NCBI GenBank assembly: GCA_018105865.1 | Contig: CM030865.1 | Span: 5,105,693-5,169,692, forward strand | Direction: 5' to 3' | DNA: 64,000 nucleotides | Source of the DNA: Metaphire vulgaris | Lineage: Eukaryota > Annelida > Clitellata > Crassiclitellata > Megascolecidae | Shown here: piece by piece, positions 34,823-47,906 of the stretch | Layout of the letters: every line of letters begins with the position of its first letter | How positions within the stretch are numbered: position 1 is the first letter of the stretch | Made by a program: the position numbers and the translations under genes | Notes under the pieces: generated by a model | Database searches by the model: none | The model's input: only the letters and a program-made list of their open reading frames with translations | Told to the model about the DNA's origin: nothing

Positions 34823-34965
34823 CGGTGTTTATTCTAAGCCTTCTCTGGGGAATTCCCCCATTTGAATTTGCCCTCAAATTTTGACATTTTGGCAAGTAGT
34901 TATAACCCCTCCCCCATACACAAAAATTAAACTCCCCAATGTCTAGGTGGCTAGAATAGCCACTG
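34823..34965. mobile_element. MITE of the GTTTATTCTAGGCC family
   Basis: Ends CGGTGTTTATTCTAAGCC and GGCTAGAATAGCCACTG; TTGAARTC flanks both sides with a one-base offset. Confidence 0.6.
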
Positions 34966-35375
34966 GTTGAAATCACTTGCATTTTCAAATCAAACCCAAG
35001 TTGTAGACGTCTTTAAAATAATCACGCACCAAATTAGGAACACAGCAAATTTGTCTCCGCATGAGTGTGATTTGTCGGCCAAGAAAACTTCATCGCATTC
35101 TGAGTCCTATAGATGAGTCAGCTTAGAGCCTATATGCAGGGCGTAGCCAACAAATTGATTTGGGCAGGGTATAAATTTGGGGGAGGTATATATTGTTATA
35201 TATATTATATATATATATTATATAAGAATTATATACAGTACTAGAAAGATGCTCGCTTCGTTCGCGCTCGCTCGCTCGCAGTGCAGGATAATACTAATCC
35301 AATACCTATACCTAATACCCAATCATTGAATTCATGCTGAACAACATTTCAATGACTGTACATACGCCACCTAGC

Positions 35376-36162
35376 TAGTGATGTAGCTTTTCCGGAAAAA
35401 TATCTTGGGAAAAATTTCGAGAATTTTCCGGAAAATTTCGAGAAATTTTCCGCCAGTATGAAAAAATAGATATTACTGTCTTGTACCAGAAAATATTTTT
35501 ATATAATACAAAATTGTAGTTTGTTTAAATAAATTTATGCTATATTAAACTCATAACGTTGTTGAAGACAGTAGGGCCTTTAAAAGTTACTAGAACTGTT
35601 AATTTTTTACTGTAGTCACAACTCACATACAGTTTTATTGTAAATTCAAGAACATTGAAACATGAGTGAATGATAAGTCATACAGTCATATGATAAGCAT
35701 GCTATGATGCTATAATACTGATATTACATTGCACATTATGTCGAGATCAAGCTGTACTGTTCTGAGTGTTCTGTTATTAGCTTAATAGCTTCATATAACA
35801 AATAACTGTCGACTAGTTTTTTAAAATTTCAAATTAAACATGCAGCTAGCAACTAAAACTTGAGATAATACGTTTGCTGTTCAGTGTTTCTCAATCTTAA
35901 CAATAGCACGGTAGCACCGTCACGGCGTCACCCCGTGTTCAAGTGACAGTTCGTTAACAGTTATACAGTAAAATAGTTGTGTACTACACTATAATTATCA
36001 GTCCTCCAGAATAATTTCTGCTATTCAATTAAAGTTACATTGAATAAATTTTTTAATTTTTAGATTTTTAGGAACTTTTCTGGAAAAATACGTTGGAAAT
36101 TTTCCGAAATTTTCCGGAAAATTAAGAAATTTTCCGGGAAATTTTTCCACCTCACATCACTA
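35376..36162. mobile_element. 787-bp hAT element (TAGTGATGT) rich in TTTTCCGGAAAA
   Basis: Ends TAGTGATGTAGC and ACCTCACATCACTA, perfect 8-bp duplication CACCTAGC. Repeated TTTTCCGGAAAA blocks mark both subterminal regions. Interior is AT-rich with no ORF. It lies inside an older element whose ends are CAGGGCGTAGCC (35138) and GCTACGCCCTTG (about 36707). Confidence 0.92.
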
Positions 36163-36422
36163 CACCTAGCCAAGCTCTGCGCCACGTAATAATTAGGCCT
36201 ATGTCCGTTAAAATCACGCAACTGTGACCATTTGTGACGCTGTACACGTATTTTTTGTGTACGTTTAAATGTACGTTAAAATTGCGCAACTACCTCAGGC
36301 TGCGAACAATTGTTACCAATAGCAACGTCGTCGCACGCCCACCCCTCTGACGCTGCAATGACTCGACTAAACCGGTTCTACGAACAATTGTTACCAATAG
36401 CAATGTCGTCTTCGAACATCGT

Positions 36423-36545
36423 CCACCAACGCATCGCGGCGTAAGGACTAAACGGTCTAAACCGTCTACCAATAGTCAACGCTCGCCCACCAACGCATCG
36501 CGACGTAAGGACTAAACGGTCTAAACCGTCTACCAATAGTCAACC
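36423..36545. repeat. Two tandem copies of a 64-bp unit
   Basis: CCACCAACGCATCGC starts at 36423 and 36487. Each unit includes AAACGGTCTAAACCGTCTAC, a near-palindrome. Looser relatives lie at 36290-36400. Confidence 0.8.
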
Positions 36546-36758
36546 AATCAGAACGCTTGAAGGTAACAGAGAGACATGCAGATAAGAATCTTAATATTAT
36601 AAGATTATATATGTTTTATATAAATGTATATATGTTATATATACTGTATTATATATATACTGATTTGGTGGCAGGCATATACAGATATACCCCCGTCGCT
36701 ACGCCCTTGCTATCTGCTAATGTCACAAAGTTGGACTATCCAGCAGCGTACAGTATCA

Positions 36759-36804
<46 letters not shown>

Positions 36805-37074
36805 CGCTCGTTTAGCAAATTCGCTCTGTAAGTTAACTCGTTCAATACTTTCTATGGGCTTAAGACCCGAGCATACTGTTATGACCCTGTAATAGACAAG
36901 CGCTGACTTGATTCGACCTATGATCTGTACGCTATTGTCTGAGGTTACAACAGGATCAGTGTTAAAGTTCGCTTACTAGGTGTATAGTCTAGGCCAGCGG
37001 TGCCATCCCTAATAGGTTCATTCTTAATCCTCATGTCTCCCAGTATGGAAATCTACATAAATACAAGCTTGAAA

Positions 37075-37262
37075 CAGGCCCGCCGAGAGAAATTTCGGGC
37101 CCCCCGTGCAGAAGGGCAGTCACGGGCCCCTAAGAAGTGTGAGAAACGGGTGACCTTTTTTGCTGGTCAGTCCTTTCAGGATGTTACTACATGACCAGCC
37201 CGGGCCCCCACAGGTCGCGGGGCCCTGTGCATTTGCCCCCAGCACCCCTCTCTGCGGGTCTG
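37075..37262. mobile_element. hAT-type MITE, CAGGCCCGCCGAGAG family
   Basis: 188 bp, ends CAGGCCCGCCGAGAGAAATT and CTCTGCGGGTCTG, duplication GCTTGAAA / GCTTGAAT; contains TTTTTTGCTGGTCAG. Confidence 0.88.
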
Positions 37263-37940
37263 GCTTGAATAAGTAGGCTCTGCTGGATTTAATCAAGTCT
37301 ATACAGTGGATTTCAATACATGAGAAATCCTACTAAGCCACTTAAAATCCAGCTGCTATTATTTATTATTAATTTACTATTATAATAAATTTTCCTCTAA
37401 TAGAGAAGTATTACAATGACAATTTAATTAAGAATTGATTAGCGATAAGTGATACATTCAATAGTTACTTCCCCATGATCAACGTGGAATGCTAAAACCC
37501 TTTTTCTTTTCCCCAGACATTCTGTTTTGGCTTTGCAGTTATCAAACAGACTGGTTAGGACCGTTAGAGCCTATGCCGGACTGTTCATTATTCTAGTTAT
37601 CCTGCCCGCCGTTTAAAAAAAGTTTGGTGACTACTGCCTAGAAAATTGTTTAATCATCTTCAGATTTTTTGCGCTGTAGGCCCGTTGAATGCTAGAACTG
37701 TGCAGTTATTTGGTTACAAAATGCATATAAATGCCAGCAACCATATGCTTTCTCACACTCATTTCAAACAAGGAATGCAAAATATATGCTTCTAAAATGT
37801 CATGAAATGCATAGTTATGCGAATCGCGTCTCGTTCGACATTTATCCTGTTGTTAGCCAGTCATATTTTTTTCATTTAGACATTTCATGTCTAAACTGAA
37901 GTTCTTGGTTCAAAGGGGTTGCCCAAATACTGCTCCAAAT

Positions 37941-38152
37941 CAGAGGCGTAGCGTCCCAATGGCTACTATGGCTCGAGCCATGGGCGGCACATGTGGAGGG
38001 GGCGGCAAATTGAGCGGTGACAACCTTTTTTGCATGTCAGACCATTTCATATAGCTGATGACCTTTTTTTGCTTGTCAGGCATAAGAACAGCAGATTGGG
38101 GGCGGCATTTTTTCAGGAGCCATGGGCGGCACAAGACCACGCTACGCCACTG
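37941..38152. mobile_element. hAT-type MITE, CAGAGGCGTAGC family
   Basis: 212 bp, ends CAGAGGCGTAGCG and CGCTACGCCACTG, perfect duplication CTCCAAAT; contains two TTTTTTGC(A/T)TGTCAG motifs and three GGGCGGCA repeats. Confidence 0.93.
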
Positions 38153-38389
38153 CTCCAAATGGATGCTTTACTACGCTAGCCTCGCTCAAAATAGGCTCAG
38201 ATTTAAAGGCATTGATTAGAATTGAAATAAACACTCAATAACTGAAAATTCACAACAGTGGTGTCTACCCATGGGTACTCTCGGTAAAATGGTGGTAGCT
38301 TAATGATTGCAGGACTGTTGGCCATAGTCCATTTAATACCATGCTATCCCGCGATTTAAAGCTTCTTAGGGGCATTGCTGTCAGTGGCG

Positions 38390-38489
38390 NNNNNNNNNNN
38401 NNNNNNNNNNNNNNNNNNNNNNNNNNNNNNNNNNNNNNNNNNNNNNNNNNNNNNNNNNNNNNNNNNNNNNNNNNNNNNNNNNNNNNNNN
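38390..38489. other. Assembly gap of 100 N
   Basis: Exactly 100 unknown bases, a conventional placeholder. The base pairs before it (CAGTGGCG) are the left end of the commonest MITE family here. True distance across the gap is unknown. Confidence 1.
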
Positions 38490-38763
38490 ATTGTATTTGT
38501 ACATCTGTAGAGGTCATGTATAGGCAATAACGCGTTGTATTGTCCTTCAGCCACGAGCAGTTTTAAATGTGGCGTTGCATACATGTATGTATAGGCCCTA
38601 CAGGCTACACAGGAAAGGTCAATGCTTCCTAGAAACTTAGGGGAGAAATTCCCCTGAGTTTGGTATTACGTTAGGGTAGCATTAATTCGATAGGCCCCTA
38701 AATGCCTGTAAATAAATTACTGGTTTTACTACAGTGCAATTTTGTAACTTCATATAAGCTTAC

Positions 38764-39164
38764 GGGCTGTCCATTAATTATGTCAACAATTTTTGGGCGA
38801 ATTTTTGACCTCCTATTATCAACAACTGACAACACCAGTTACCCCTATAATTACGTCAAAAACTTTTGACCCTCCCCAACCCCCAAGATCAATGAGAGGT
38901 CCCAATAACAAGGTTATTATTTTTATGTGATGACCATTTTCCTGTTTCGCTCAATCAGTGTCAAAATGTAGTGGTGATGACCTTTTTTTCATGCTTTTTC
39001 CATTGTAATAATAGTATTCCATGAAATTTCATATTTTTGATTATTTGTAAAAAGTGAAATTGTTGACGTCAACTTCTCTTGACGAACTGACTCCTCTGTC
39101 AACAACTGTCAAACTGTTTCAAATCCCTCCCCTCTAAATTGTTGTTGTAATTAATGGACAGCCC
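38764..39164. mobile_element. DNA transposon with GGGCTGTCCATTAATTA ends
   Basis: 401 bp with inverted ends GGGCTGTCCATTAATTA and TAATTAATGGACAGCCC. Target duplication unclear (TAC-like). Interior has repeated TGTCAACAACTG and CCCCTCCC-type strings and no ORF. Confidence 0.75.
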
Positions 39165-39882
39165 CTACCGTACTCAATTCAAGTTCAAGTTCATTATTAT
39201 CAGGCATTTATAAAATTATGTTATATTGTCACTTTTACGTACAGTCATTCTAATGATGCAGAAAGTAAACTTCATGTGAAATATAAATAACTTATAACAA
39301 ACCAATAGACTCACATGAAGTTTACATTCCAAATTAGACTACTGCAACTCCCTCCACTATAGCCTTCAAAGACCTCCATCAACAATTATTCCATTCAAGA
39401 CTGAAACATTGCAATTAGATATTGTTAATAACTTGTTTCAGTCAGCTGCTTAAGTCTAGTTATCCCTTCTGCAGCTGTTGCAGCTCTAATTCCTCTAAGA
39501 GGAAATGATGTAGGCCTAGGTGTGGTTGTTAGAAAATCCAACCCCAAACTAAATACTAAACAAAATAGATAATTTGCAGGCATAATTTTGAATAGCTTCA
39601 GCCAACATTACTGCAATATCTTTTCTTTAGTTTCAATTAACTTACATTTAATAGTGCCAGGCTGTTGGAATTTTCCAGAAATTGAGAATTAGAAGTTGCT
39701 GGCAGGGTCCTATCCTGTGCACCAAAGTGTGCATGTAATGTCCAAAGCCTTTGAAACTCACTATGAGCATCTATTGATTTCAAAAGATTTCCGGGGTTAT
39801 ACCCCGGACCCCAGGCTTTTTTCCAAGGAATTTGCGGCGGGGTGTCAATGTCCAGTGTCGAGAGTCATACTGCTAGTTTTCC

Positions 39883-39916
<34 letters not shown>

Positions 39917-40051
39917 TGTGTATGTAATAATAATAATAATGTGATGTAGATAAATCCATGCCCGGATCCCCTTTTATAGATGTAGGAGAGGGAAGGAGGA
40001 CAGGAAGGGGAAGCTTCTGCTTCCAGCAGCAAGGGGGATGGGCGGCTCTGA

Positions 40052-40111
<60 letters not shown>

Positions 40112-41214
40112 GCGATATAAGTGGAAAAGCATCGTGAAGAATTTTGAGAAATCAAATATGGAAAGGCGTATAATGAAGTTTGTTTGCTTTAGAGTACTTT
40201 AAATTGTTGGGACCTTTGCTGTCAGATCGAAATCCACCGACAATTTTTTTCTCAATAATTTCTGCTGCACTTAATTTTTCATGAACTCAAAATTATTTTC
40301 TATTCTATAATCGTTACATACGTTCTCAGTTTATTTTCTATCTTTCTACTGTTCATTTGCAATATCTATTTAGCGAAGATAGAAAGATAGGCCTACCTAA
40401 AAGACTGTTTAGCAAGCGCAGTGGCGTAGCCAGGATTTCGGAAGAGGGCTTTTGGTTTGACTTTTGGCCACCAACTTCTTTCTTTGAAAAATCTTGACAA
40501 GCAAGAAAAAGAGTCATCCTGCTATCTATCCTATGTCTTTCCTTCTGGAATTTATCCTTTCAGGTGCTAGAAGCAAAAAACTTCGTCACGTCTATGGCGC
40601 TAAAATCTTGGTCAGCAGCCCAAGGGTTTTACCCTCAACCCGCGTCCGAAAATTTAAAATGATGGAAACACATTACAAAAATTTTCGTCGGCGCACAGGG
40701 GGTTTAACCTGCCCTCCAACCCCTTGATACGCATCAGCTGGAAAGCAAGTATGTATACCTCGTGATAATACCGGGGTCATGCAGCTAGTTTCAATATATG
40801 TGTTATAGCTTATGTATATACTATCAAACTTTATATAAAAGCATTTATAGCGCATGTTTACTGGTTTTAACAAACGCTCAGCAACGATTTGTCCCATATG
40901 AGAACTATAGCATGGTGACCACATATATAAAAAGTCTATTAAACGGATAAAGCTTAGCCCTACACTTACTCACTGAATTATAACTAATTATTATTAAAGC
41001 TGGAGTCCAGAGAAGATTTCATCGATTTAGCTGCAACTGAATTTGCATCTTCAGGCCTAAATTAAACATCCAAAGAGGCAATCCTAGTATTATATTTGAA
41101 AATAGTAAGTACACGAAGAGCTCACAAGTAATGGTCGGTGACTTTAGAGGCTAAATAATGAGCCGCTTATCAATGTTTAGGCCTACTTATTTCTCACTTT
41201 TCTTTCACTCTCTA

Positions 41215-41245
<31 letters not shown>

Positions 41246-41310
41246 ATATTAAAGGAGACATGTATAGGCCTACATACAGTTTACTGTATATAAACACACC
41301 AAATCATAAA

Positions 41311-41359
<49 letters not shown>

Positions 41360-42052
41360 ATATTCAATCGTTTATATTGAATCGTTTATTGAAATGTTCG
41401 TATTCTTATCATTCTCCTTTGTACAACTTAAGCCCACATGATTAGCATACTGTCCTTTTGTGTAGATATATATATTTATTTATATACAGTAATGCGATAA
41501 GCGTTTGACAACATAATAGGCTATGTTAGTGCATACATCTCTATATGCAATTCAATGCTGCGATGAGTTTTACAACATATATCTTATGCATGCTCAATAT
41601 GAAATTATGCTATAATGTTGGCTTATTCCTATATTGGTACATGGTAGTCTATTCGTATAAACTTAAGTAAATAAGCAAATAAATGAGCTTGAATATTTGC
41701 ATTTGATTTGAACATGCATTAAATAAATAATAAAAAAAAGAATGAAACTGAATTTGTCATCACTTTTCTATATCTATCTCCACACATTAGGCATTTGTTC
41801 TTTTTCTATATCTATCTATTAGCGTTGGTATTCACTTTTTCTATATCTATCTCCACACATTAGGCATTTTGTCATCGTCACTTTTTCTAACTATTAACAT
41901 ACAGGAACATTAACTATCTATTACGGAATATACTGATATAGGGCTCACTGGATTGTCAATGTGATCAATAGGCCTACCTAGTCACGTGACAAAGAAAGTT
42001 GAATCTTGAACTGGTCATAAGGGAAACTTAAAACGTATTTTGTGACTATTCT

Positions 42053-42111
<59 letters not shown>

Positions 42112-42248
42112 TATATAATGTAAAGCGATCATGACTTTGGCCCATCTTTCATGCTTCTACGCTATATAAATTGTTTTAAAATAAATTAATAGCTTCATAA
42201 TTCTACAGCAGTATTTTAGTTCATATATGTCCATCTTATTCGTGTAGC

Positions 42249-42317
<69 letters not shown>

Positions 42318-42400
42318 TACGTAAGCTTATGTATGAATAGTATTCGCTAGACGTTGGAGATCAGCTTTGAGGCCGGGAACATGGGGCCTCTTTTCAAACC
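39165..42400. other. Intergenic region without recognisable gene
   Basis: Contains (AAT)n at 39883-39933, (AT)n at 40054-40108, 41313-41365, 42055-42118 and 42250-42310, and an (AAAT)n run near 41215. A MITE left end (CAGTGGCGTAGCCAGGATTT) is at 40421, and a repeat of CTTTTTCTATATCTATCTCC lies at about 41764-41880. No exon seen. Confidence 0.5.
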
Positions 42401-42421
42401 TTGCAGCAGTACCACGCCTGC

Positions 42422-43322
42422 CAGTGGCCTAGCCAAGGGGGCAGGGTTGGGCACGATGGCAGCTCTAGGATTTGGCAAAGTGGGGAGGCCGTTGGGGTGG
42501 CAAACTTCTAATCATGGGGCCAACCATTTGTTGTTTCATATGTAGCATTAAGTATAGGGTCCCAACAGGAGGGCCACTGGGAGCCAGGCTCTCAATAGGG
42601 GCACGGGCCCCTGTCTCTCTCGGGTGGAGCCGCCACTGGTGGGGGAGGGGCTAAAACCCTCCTTGGCTGTCGAAAACAAAAATATTTTTAATGAGTTTCT
42701 TTGCATTTTTAAATTTTGGGGACGCGATTTTGGGGTCAAACCCCCTTGGCTATAGAATGTTACGGTTTAAAAGTAGCGCTGCCATGGTTAACCGAACCGA
42801 ACTGAACCGAAAACCGCGGTTTTGACCATTGCAAATTTAGAATTTGATTTATTTTTCGTATAGGAGAATAGCAACTATACAATGCATGATTATGCGCGAC
42901 TTTAAGTCATCTTCCTTCTCCAGTTAATGCAGTTGCCAATAATTTGCTGCATAAAAATGGAAATCTATACATAAAATTTACATTACTTTTTCATAGGCAG
43001 TGTGCAACTTTGACTCATCATAGATATGACACAAAACGACCTTTCTCTATTTTAACGCTAAAAGCCATGCATTCTATAGTGATGTTAAAAAGCCTGAACC
43101 GCGGTTTTCGGTTAAAACCGAAAAACCGCGGTTTTTCGGTTAGAAACCGAACCGAAACCGACCGAAATTGCGCGAGGTGGTAAAACCTATTTAAAAGACG
43201 ACCATTTTTGCTTGTCCAGGGAGAAGAGGAGATAGCGTTTTTGCTTGTCAATTTTTTCCGAAGTTGGTCGCGGTCAAAACCGAAAACCAACTCCCTTTAC
43301 GGAAATCCTGGCTACGCCACTG
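42422..43322. mobile_element. hAT-type MITE CAGTGGCCTAGCC with nested elements
   Basis: Outer ends CAGTGGCCTAGCC and GGCTACGCCACTG, duplication ACGCCTGC / GCGCCTGC. It is expanded to 901 bp by a CAGTGGCGGCTC-family MITE (42454-42638) and a block of AACCGAACCG / AAACCGCGGTTTT repeats (about 42786-43180). The right part has two TTTTTGCTTGTC motifs. Confidence 0.85.
42454..42638. mobile_element. Nested CAGTGGCGGCTC-family MITE
   Basis: 185 bp; left end mutated (CGATGGCAGCTCTAGG), right end GAGCCGCCACTG, imperfect flanks GTTGGGCA / GTGGGGGA. It sits 32 bp inside the older MITE. Confidence 0.8.
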
Positions 43323-45607
43323 GCGCCTGCCAATGAGAAAATATATAGCATTATTATCATAGGCTATAGAATGCTAATAAAACTCTATACGTTTATATAA
43401 TTATTAATTCAATTGATCATTATATACCGCATATATACTATATACACTATAATAATATACACATATATTATATCATTATATACATTATATACTTCAGCCC
43501 CTGTTTACATTTGTTTCCATTGCAGATATGTTGTTGTCCATCGATTAGCAAACGGGTGATCATCATCATCATCACTGCCGCAGTAGCTGTGACAATCGTA
43601 GAGATCTTATAGTTGACGTCGTTCTTGTTCGTAGTTCTTTATGGTCATTAATAAGTCCTCCTCACGCAGCACTCAGAATTTTCGGATCTTTAGCCCACGA
43701 AGAAACCATTACTAAGGAGAAAGCGACGCGTTTGGTCGACTTATTAATCTGTTCCTCAGCAACGGTTGTCAAGTCGTTGTCATGGAAGTGTTCGGCATCA
43801 ACTGTTACGGGCCGCAAGTTATATTGAATTAGTTTCGCTTTCCTGTGAATTTTGACGTTTTTCCCGAAGACGAATTCTGACGCTGCAGGGAGACGAAGAG
43901 AGAAAGAGAGAGACTCATTTCAGATCTTTGTAAATTTTGCAATTACCAAAAGACTTTCTGTTGTATAAACAACGTAAACAAGCGAGCAAAGAAACGAGAT
44001 GCCAACGAAAGGTCAGTCTCATCAACTAATTCAGTCTCTCTCGAAATTCGATAACTTGCAAGCGCTGGATTTAAGAAGAGTTGTGAAAGAGATTCATTTT
44101 AGAACCCGGTCCATTTTTAAACCATCCATTTCCAACAACCAATGCCATCATAGGTTTCAAACCGAAACCCAACCCATGTAATAATACAGTTTCTTAAACC
44201 ATGACTTATTTTCTGACCCAACCCCACCATTAATATGGAAAAGTCTTCTAAAACCCATGATAATGAGTTTGCCCGGCCCAGCAACCCACCATTACATATG
44301 GAAAAGTTTCTTAAACCATGACTTGTTTTCCATTCAACCCGCCATTAATATGGAAAAGTCTGACCCAACCCAGCCTACGCAATCAGCAACCCAATCCATG
44401 GGTTAACCTAACCCATGGACATCTCTGGATTAAGCATCTTACTTGTTCCTGTTCCTTACCAGCCTTTCCTTTACAATTGCATTAATCTTGTTACTCTTTT
44501 CCATCATCAATGTATATTTCTGTATCCCTATAGCCCCCTATAGGCTTGCATAGTGAATTAATGAACCATTGGAACATCACCCCACCATGCACACACACAC
44601 ACGCCGACATATATTGACTATCATGGATCCAAATGAGTCATGGATCAAGAAGTTCAGTCTGTTGTTTATGGATGTTTGAGTGATCCATTGCTATGATCTC
44701 TGATATAGTTTATAACAAATAAACAAGTTCCTATTAAGACATCGTCGAACCAATAACGGCGAATGATGGTGCATTATTAGAGGCTGCCGGGGCTGGAAAT
44801 GTGGTTTCAAAAACCCTGAATCTTCAAGTTTTTCCAAAAAACCTAAACCCTAAACAAATCAAATTTGGGTTTTTTTTTTTTTTTAAGTCAGAAACATGTA
44901 AATAAATTCTTCTTTTGGTGTTTTCAGCTATGTCTGCACTCTGCAGACAGTAGAACGCATATGTGTAAGGATATGGAAAGGATTTATGGATGTTGACAAG
45001 CAAACATTAACACATAAAACATCCAAAAGCCCTAAAAAAACAAAAAAACCTAAAACCTAAATTTTATTTTAAAAAACTAGGCATTTTCCAATCATGGAGG
45101 CTGCTACTCAGGGACGAACGACTTCCTGCTATCTTAAATTCATATTTGTTGTCTTATTACAATTGAAATCTATTTAATTTGACGTCTATAACTGCAGGCT
45201 GTATACGTTCTTCAATTGCAGACGGCGATCAACATCTAACACAACACATAAGCCCCAACGATCACAGAAGAAAACAAGACCTAAACGAGAGTACGACGTC
45301 CATCCGTAATCACGTAATCTGTAATCATGTATTCCGTGTAATCGTGTAATCTAGAAATCATGTTGTAACGTTGCAAGTATATGTATCTGCATGTATACAG
45401 TGTGTCGGATAAAAAAGTATACCAACTCTATTTTCACTATAGACCCTAATTTTGAGAAAACAGCCCGATTCATACAGAAATTTGATGGTTTACGCGCGAC
45501 TGAACTCAAATCATGGGATATAGAACGCGCCCATAAGTACTCATCAGTGGCAGTTCAGGATTTTCTTGGTGGGGATGAAATGAATTCATATATAAGCCCA
45601 TATTATA

Positions 45608-45648
<41 letters not shown>

Positions 45649-45759
45649 CCCTCGGTACTTAGTTCGAGGACTTATTACAAAGAAAGTGTCGGAGACAGAA
45701 GAATATATACTTTTCCAGCTCTCTCGTGATCCGGACCAGAAGCAGAAAGTCCCTTTGGA
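43323..45759. other. Intergenic block, mostly unique sequence
   Basis: 43540-44100 is non-repetitive and includes an ATG at 43999 opening a short frame (MPTKGQSHQLIQSLSKF) that runs into a repeat. I do not recognise it and no splice support is visible. 44100-44430 is a rearranged copy of the ATGGGTTGGGTTA hAT family. (AT)n lies at 45607-45645. Confidence 0.35.
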
Positions 45760-47295
45760 AGGCAATCGCATTAAAGCGTTAAAAGATCATCGAAATACGT
45801 TGGAGCAAAAAACTTCTCTCTCTAGTGTCTCCGGAAAGTACGGAAGGTGACTGACCCAACTCTTTTATGAAAGTGAGTGCGTCGTGACTGATAGGACCAA
45901 GAGTCTCGAAGGCCAATGGCAGGAAGAAATAGTCGGCCGACAAGTCAGTACTGAGCTACTTGGCGATTTTCTCACTGATGCTGCTTCAGCAGCAGCTCCT
46001 TGGGAGAGAGAGACGTCACTGGCAGATGAGTGGCAGCGACTGTGTGCTGCCACTGTGACGTCCCACACCAGGCGGCGGCTTACTTGGCCACGGAATCATG
46101 GTCATGCCGCCCGGTCTCTTTCCATCGGATCTGAGAAGACCAGGCGGTTCGCCAGCCGATGATATGCCAGCTCGTACCAGGGCCCGTGGGCTACGTCATT
46201 GAGCATGGAATGACGTGCAAGGCGACCTGGTCGAGTTTTGCAGGAGAGTCCACCAGGACCCATTCTCCTGGACCTGCTCTCCCACAGGGACAGAGATGTC
46301 GCTTCAGAGATAAAAGCGCCAAGAACGGAGACCCACTGCAACTCTGGTTGTCTCGTCGTCCCAGCGCAGACCGCAAACTGATGGGCAGCGCATGAAGCCA
46401 GTCGCGGCGTGTTCCGCTGCCACTGTCTTAGGCGGGCCTGATGGTGATGGCTAGGTCGGGGCTAAGCAGGTTGGTCATCTCCCTGAGAATTGTTGGAGCG
46501 GTCCCAAGTGGCCTGCTTATCGAGTGAGCCTGATGCTGGAATGGGGATCTGGCTATCTGGGGCTCATTTGGTGAGAATTGCAGCCTCGTGTGAGTCAATG
46601 GCCAGCCCAGCCTTCTGGAGAATGGATGACTGGGTCCGCGGGTGCTCGCAGCTGAGGCCAAAAGGCAGAAGATGCCAGCGAAGACCCCGACGAATACAGT
46701 CCGCCCATCTCTATTAGGCGGCGTGGCCTGAACCCGTGTGGTGGTCTGAGAGGGCATGTTTAGGATCCTGCTCCAGTCCTGGCGCATTGTGTCGTCAAAA
46801 CTTTCCAGTAAGGATGGCCGTGCCAAGGAGTGCAGCGCAACGTGTACAGCAGCTTTGTGTAGTGAGGACATTTTAAGAGTTAGGGCGTCCTGCGTGTGTA
46901 TTAATGGTAAGCGGCTCAGTGCAGTGTGCAGTTCGGTTATGCGCCGCGACATGCAAGTCTCGAAGGCCTCCGCGGTAGAAGAGGGGTGCCCCCTAACAGG
47001 GTGGCTTCCTGTGGGTGGATGCTCTGAAAGTGTTCGAGGACAGTGTTGGCGGTGGGGCCGGAGCTTTTGCAAGCTACCTCGCACTTCTGATAGTTCAGTG
47101 AGAGGCCCTAGCTCTACACACCCTTTCTCGAGAACAGAGACATCTCCTGCCACGACCTTTGCCTCCCTCCCAGTGTAATGTCGTCCAGATACCCCAGTGA
47201 GGAGGTTGCTTTCAATTTCTGGAGGACAGATTGCACCTGGGAGGCTAGAAGAGGGAGAGAGAGGGGCCTAAAGGGGTCCCCTTGTTGCGAGAGCT

Positions 47296-47297
<2 letters not shown>
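45760..47297 (-). pseudogene. GC-rich reverse transcriptase pseudogene
   Basis: Minus strand. 47287-47273 encodes QQGDP and 47191-47180 encodes YLDD, both core reverse transcriptase motifs. After a frameshift come LPLIHTQDALTL, LLESFDDTMRQDWSRIL, LLASAASTRGP, then [27 protein letters not shown] and (another frame) FLPLAFETLGPISHDALTF. This order matches invertebrate RT-like proteins whose C-terminus has a GLSC-R-H-LND zinc-like block. Several frame changes and no start make it a dead retroelement. Base composition is clearly more GC-rich than its surroundings. (AT)n and (CT)n tracts abut its 5' side. Confidence 0.8.
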
Positions 47298-47553
<256 letters not shown>

Positions 47554-47747
47554 CAGTACTCTCCACTTATAAGTCTTACTGGTATATACACATGTACTTG
47601 TATTATGTGTAGGATATATGTATATATGTATATACAGGTAACCTGTATGCATGCAATTTATTCTATTTCAATTTTATACAATTATTAGAACTTTTACCAA
47701 TTTTAGGATTTTGATATTAATTGTTGTATATATCTCATTGTTTTATA

Positions 47748-47789
<42 letters not shown>

Positions 47790-47906
47790 CTATTCATATA
47801 TGTCCTCAGTACTTTGTTTCTGAGGTACTTCTTATAATCTTATATTTATATTTATTTATTTATTTACACATATATATGTGTAGATATAGGTACAAGTCAT
47901 ATATGG

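Noticed and set aside
36557..36802. 81-codon frame near 36.6 kb
   Set aside because: AT-rich chance frame running into an (AT)n tract.
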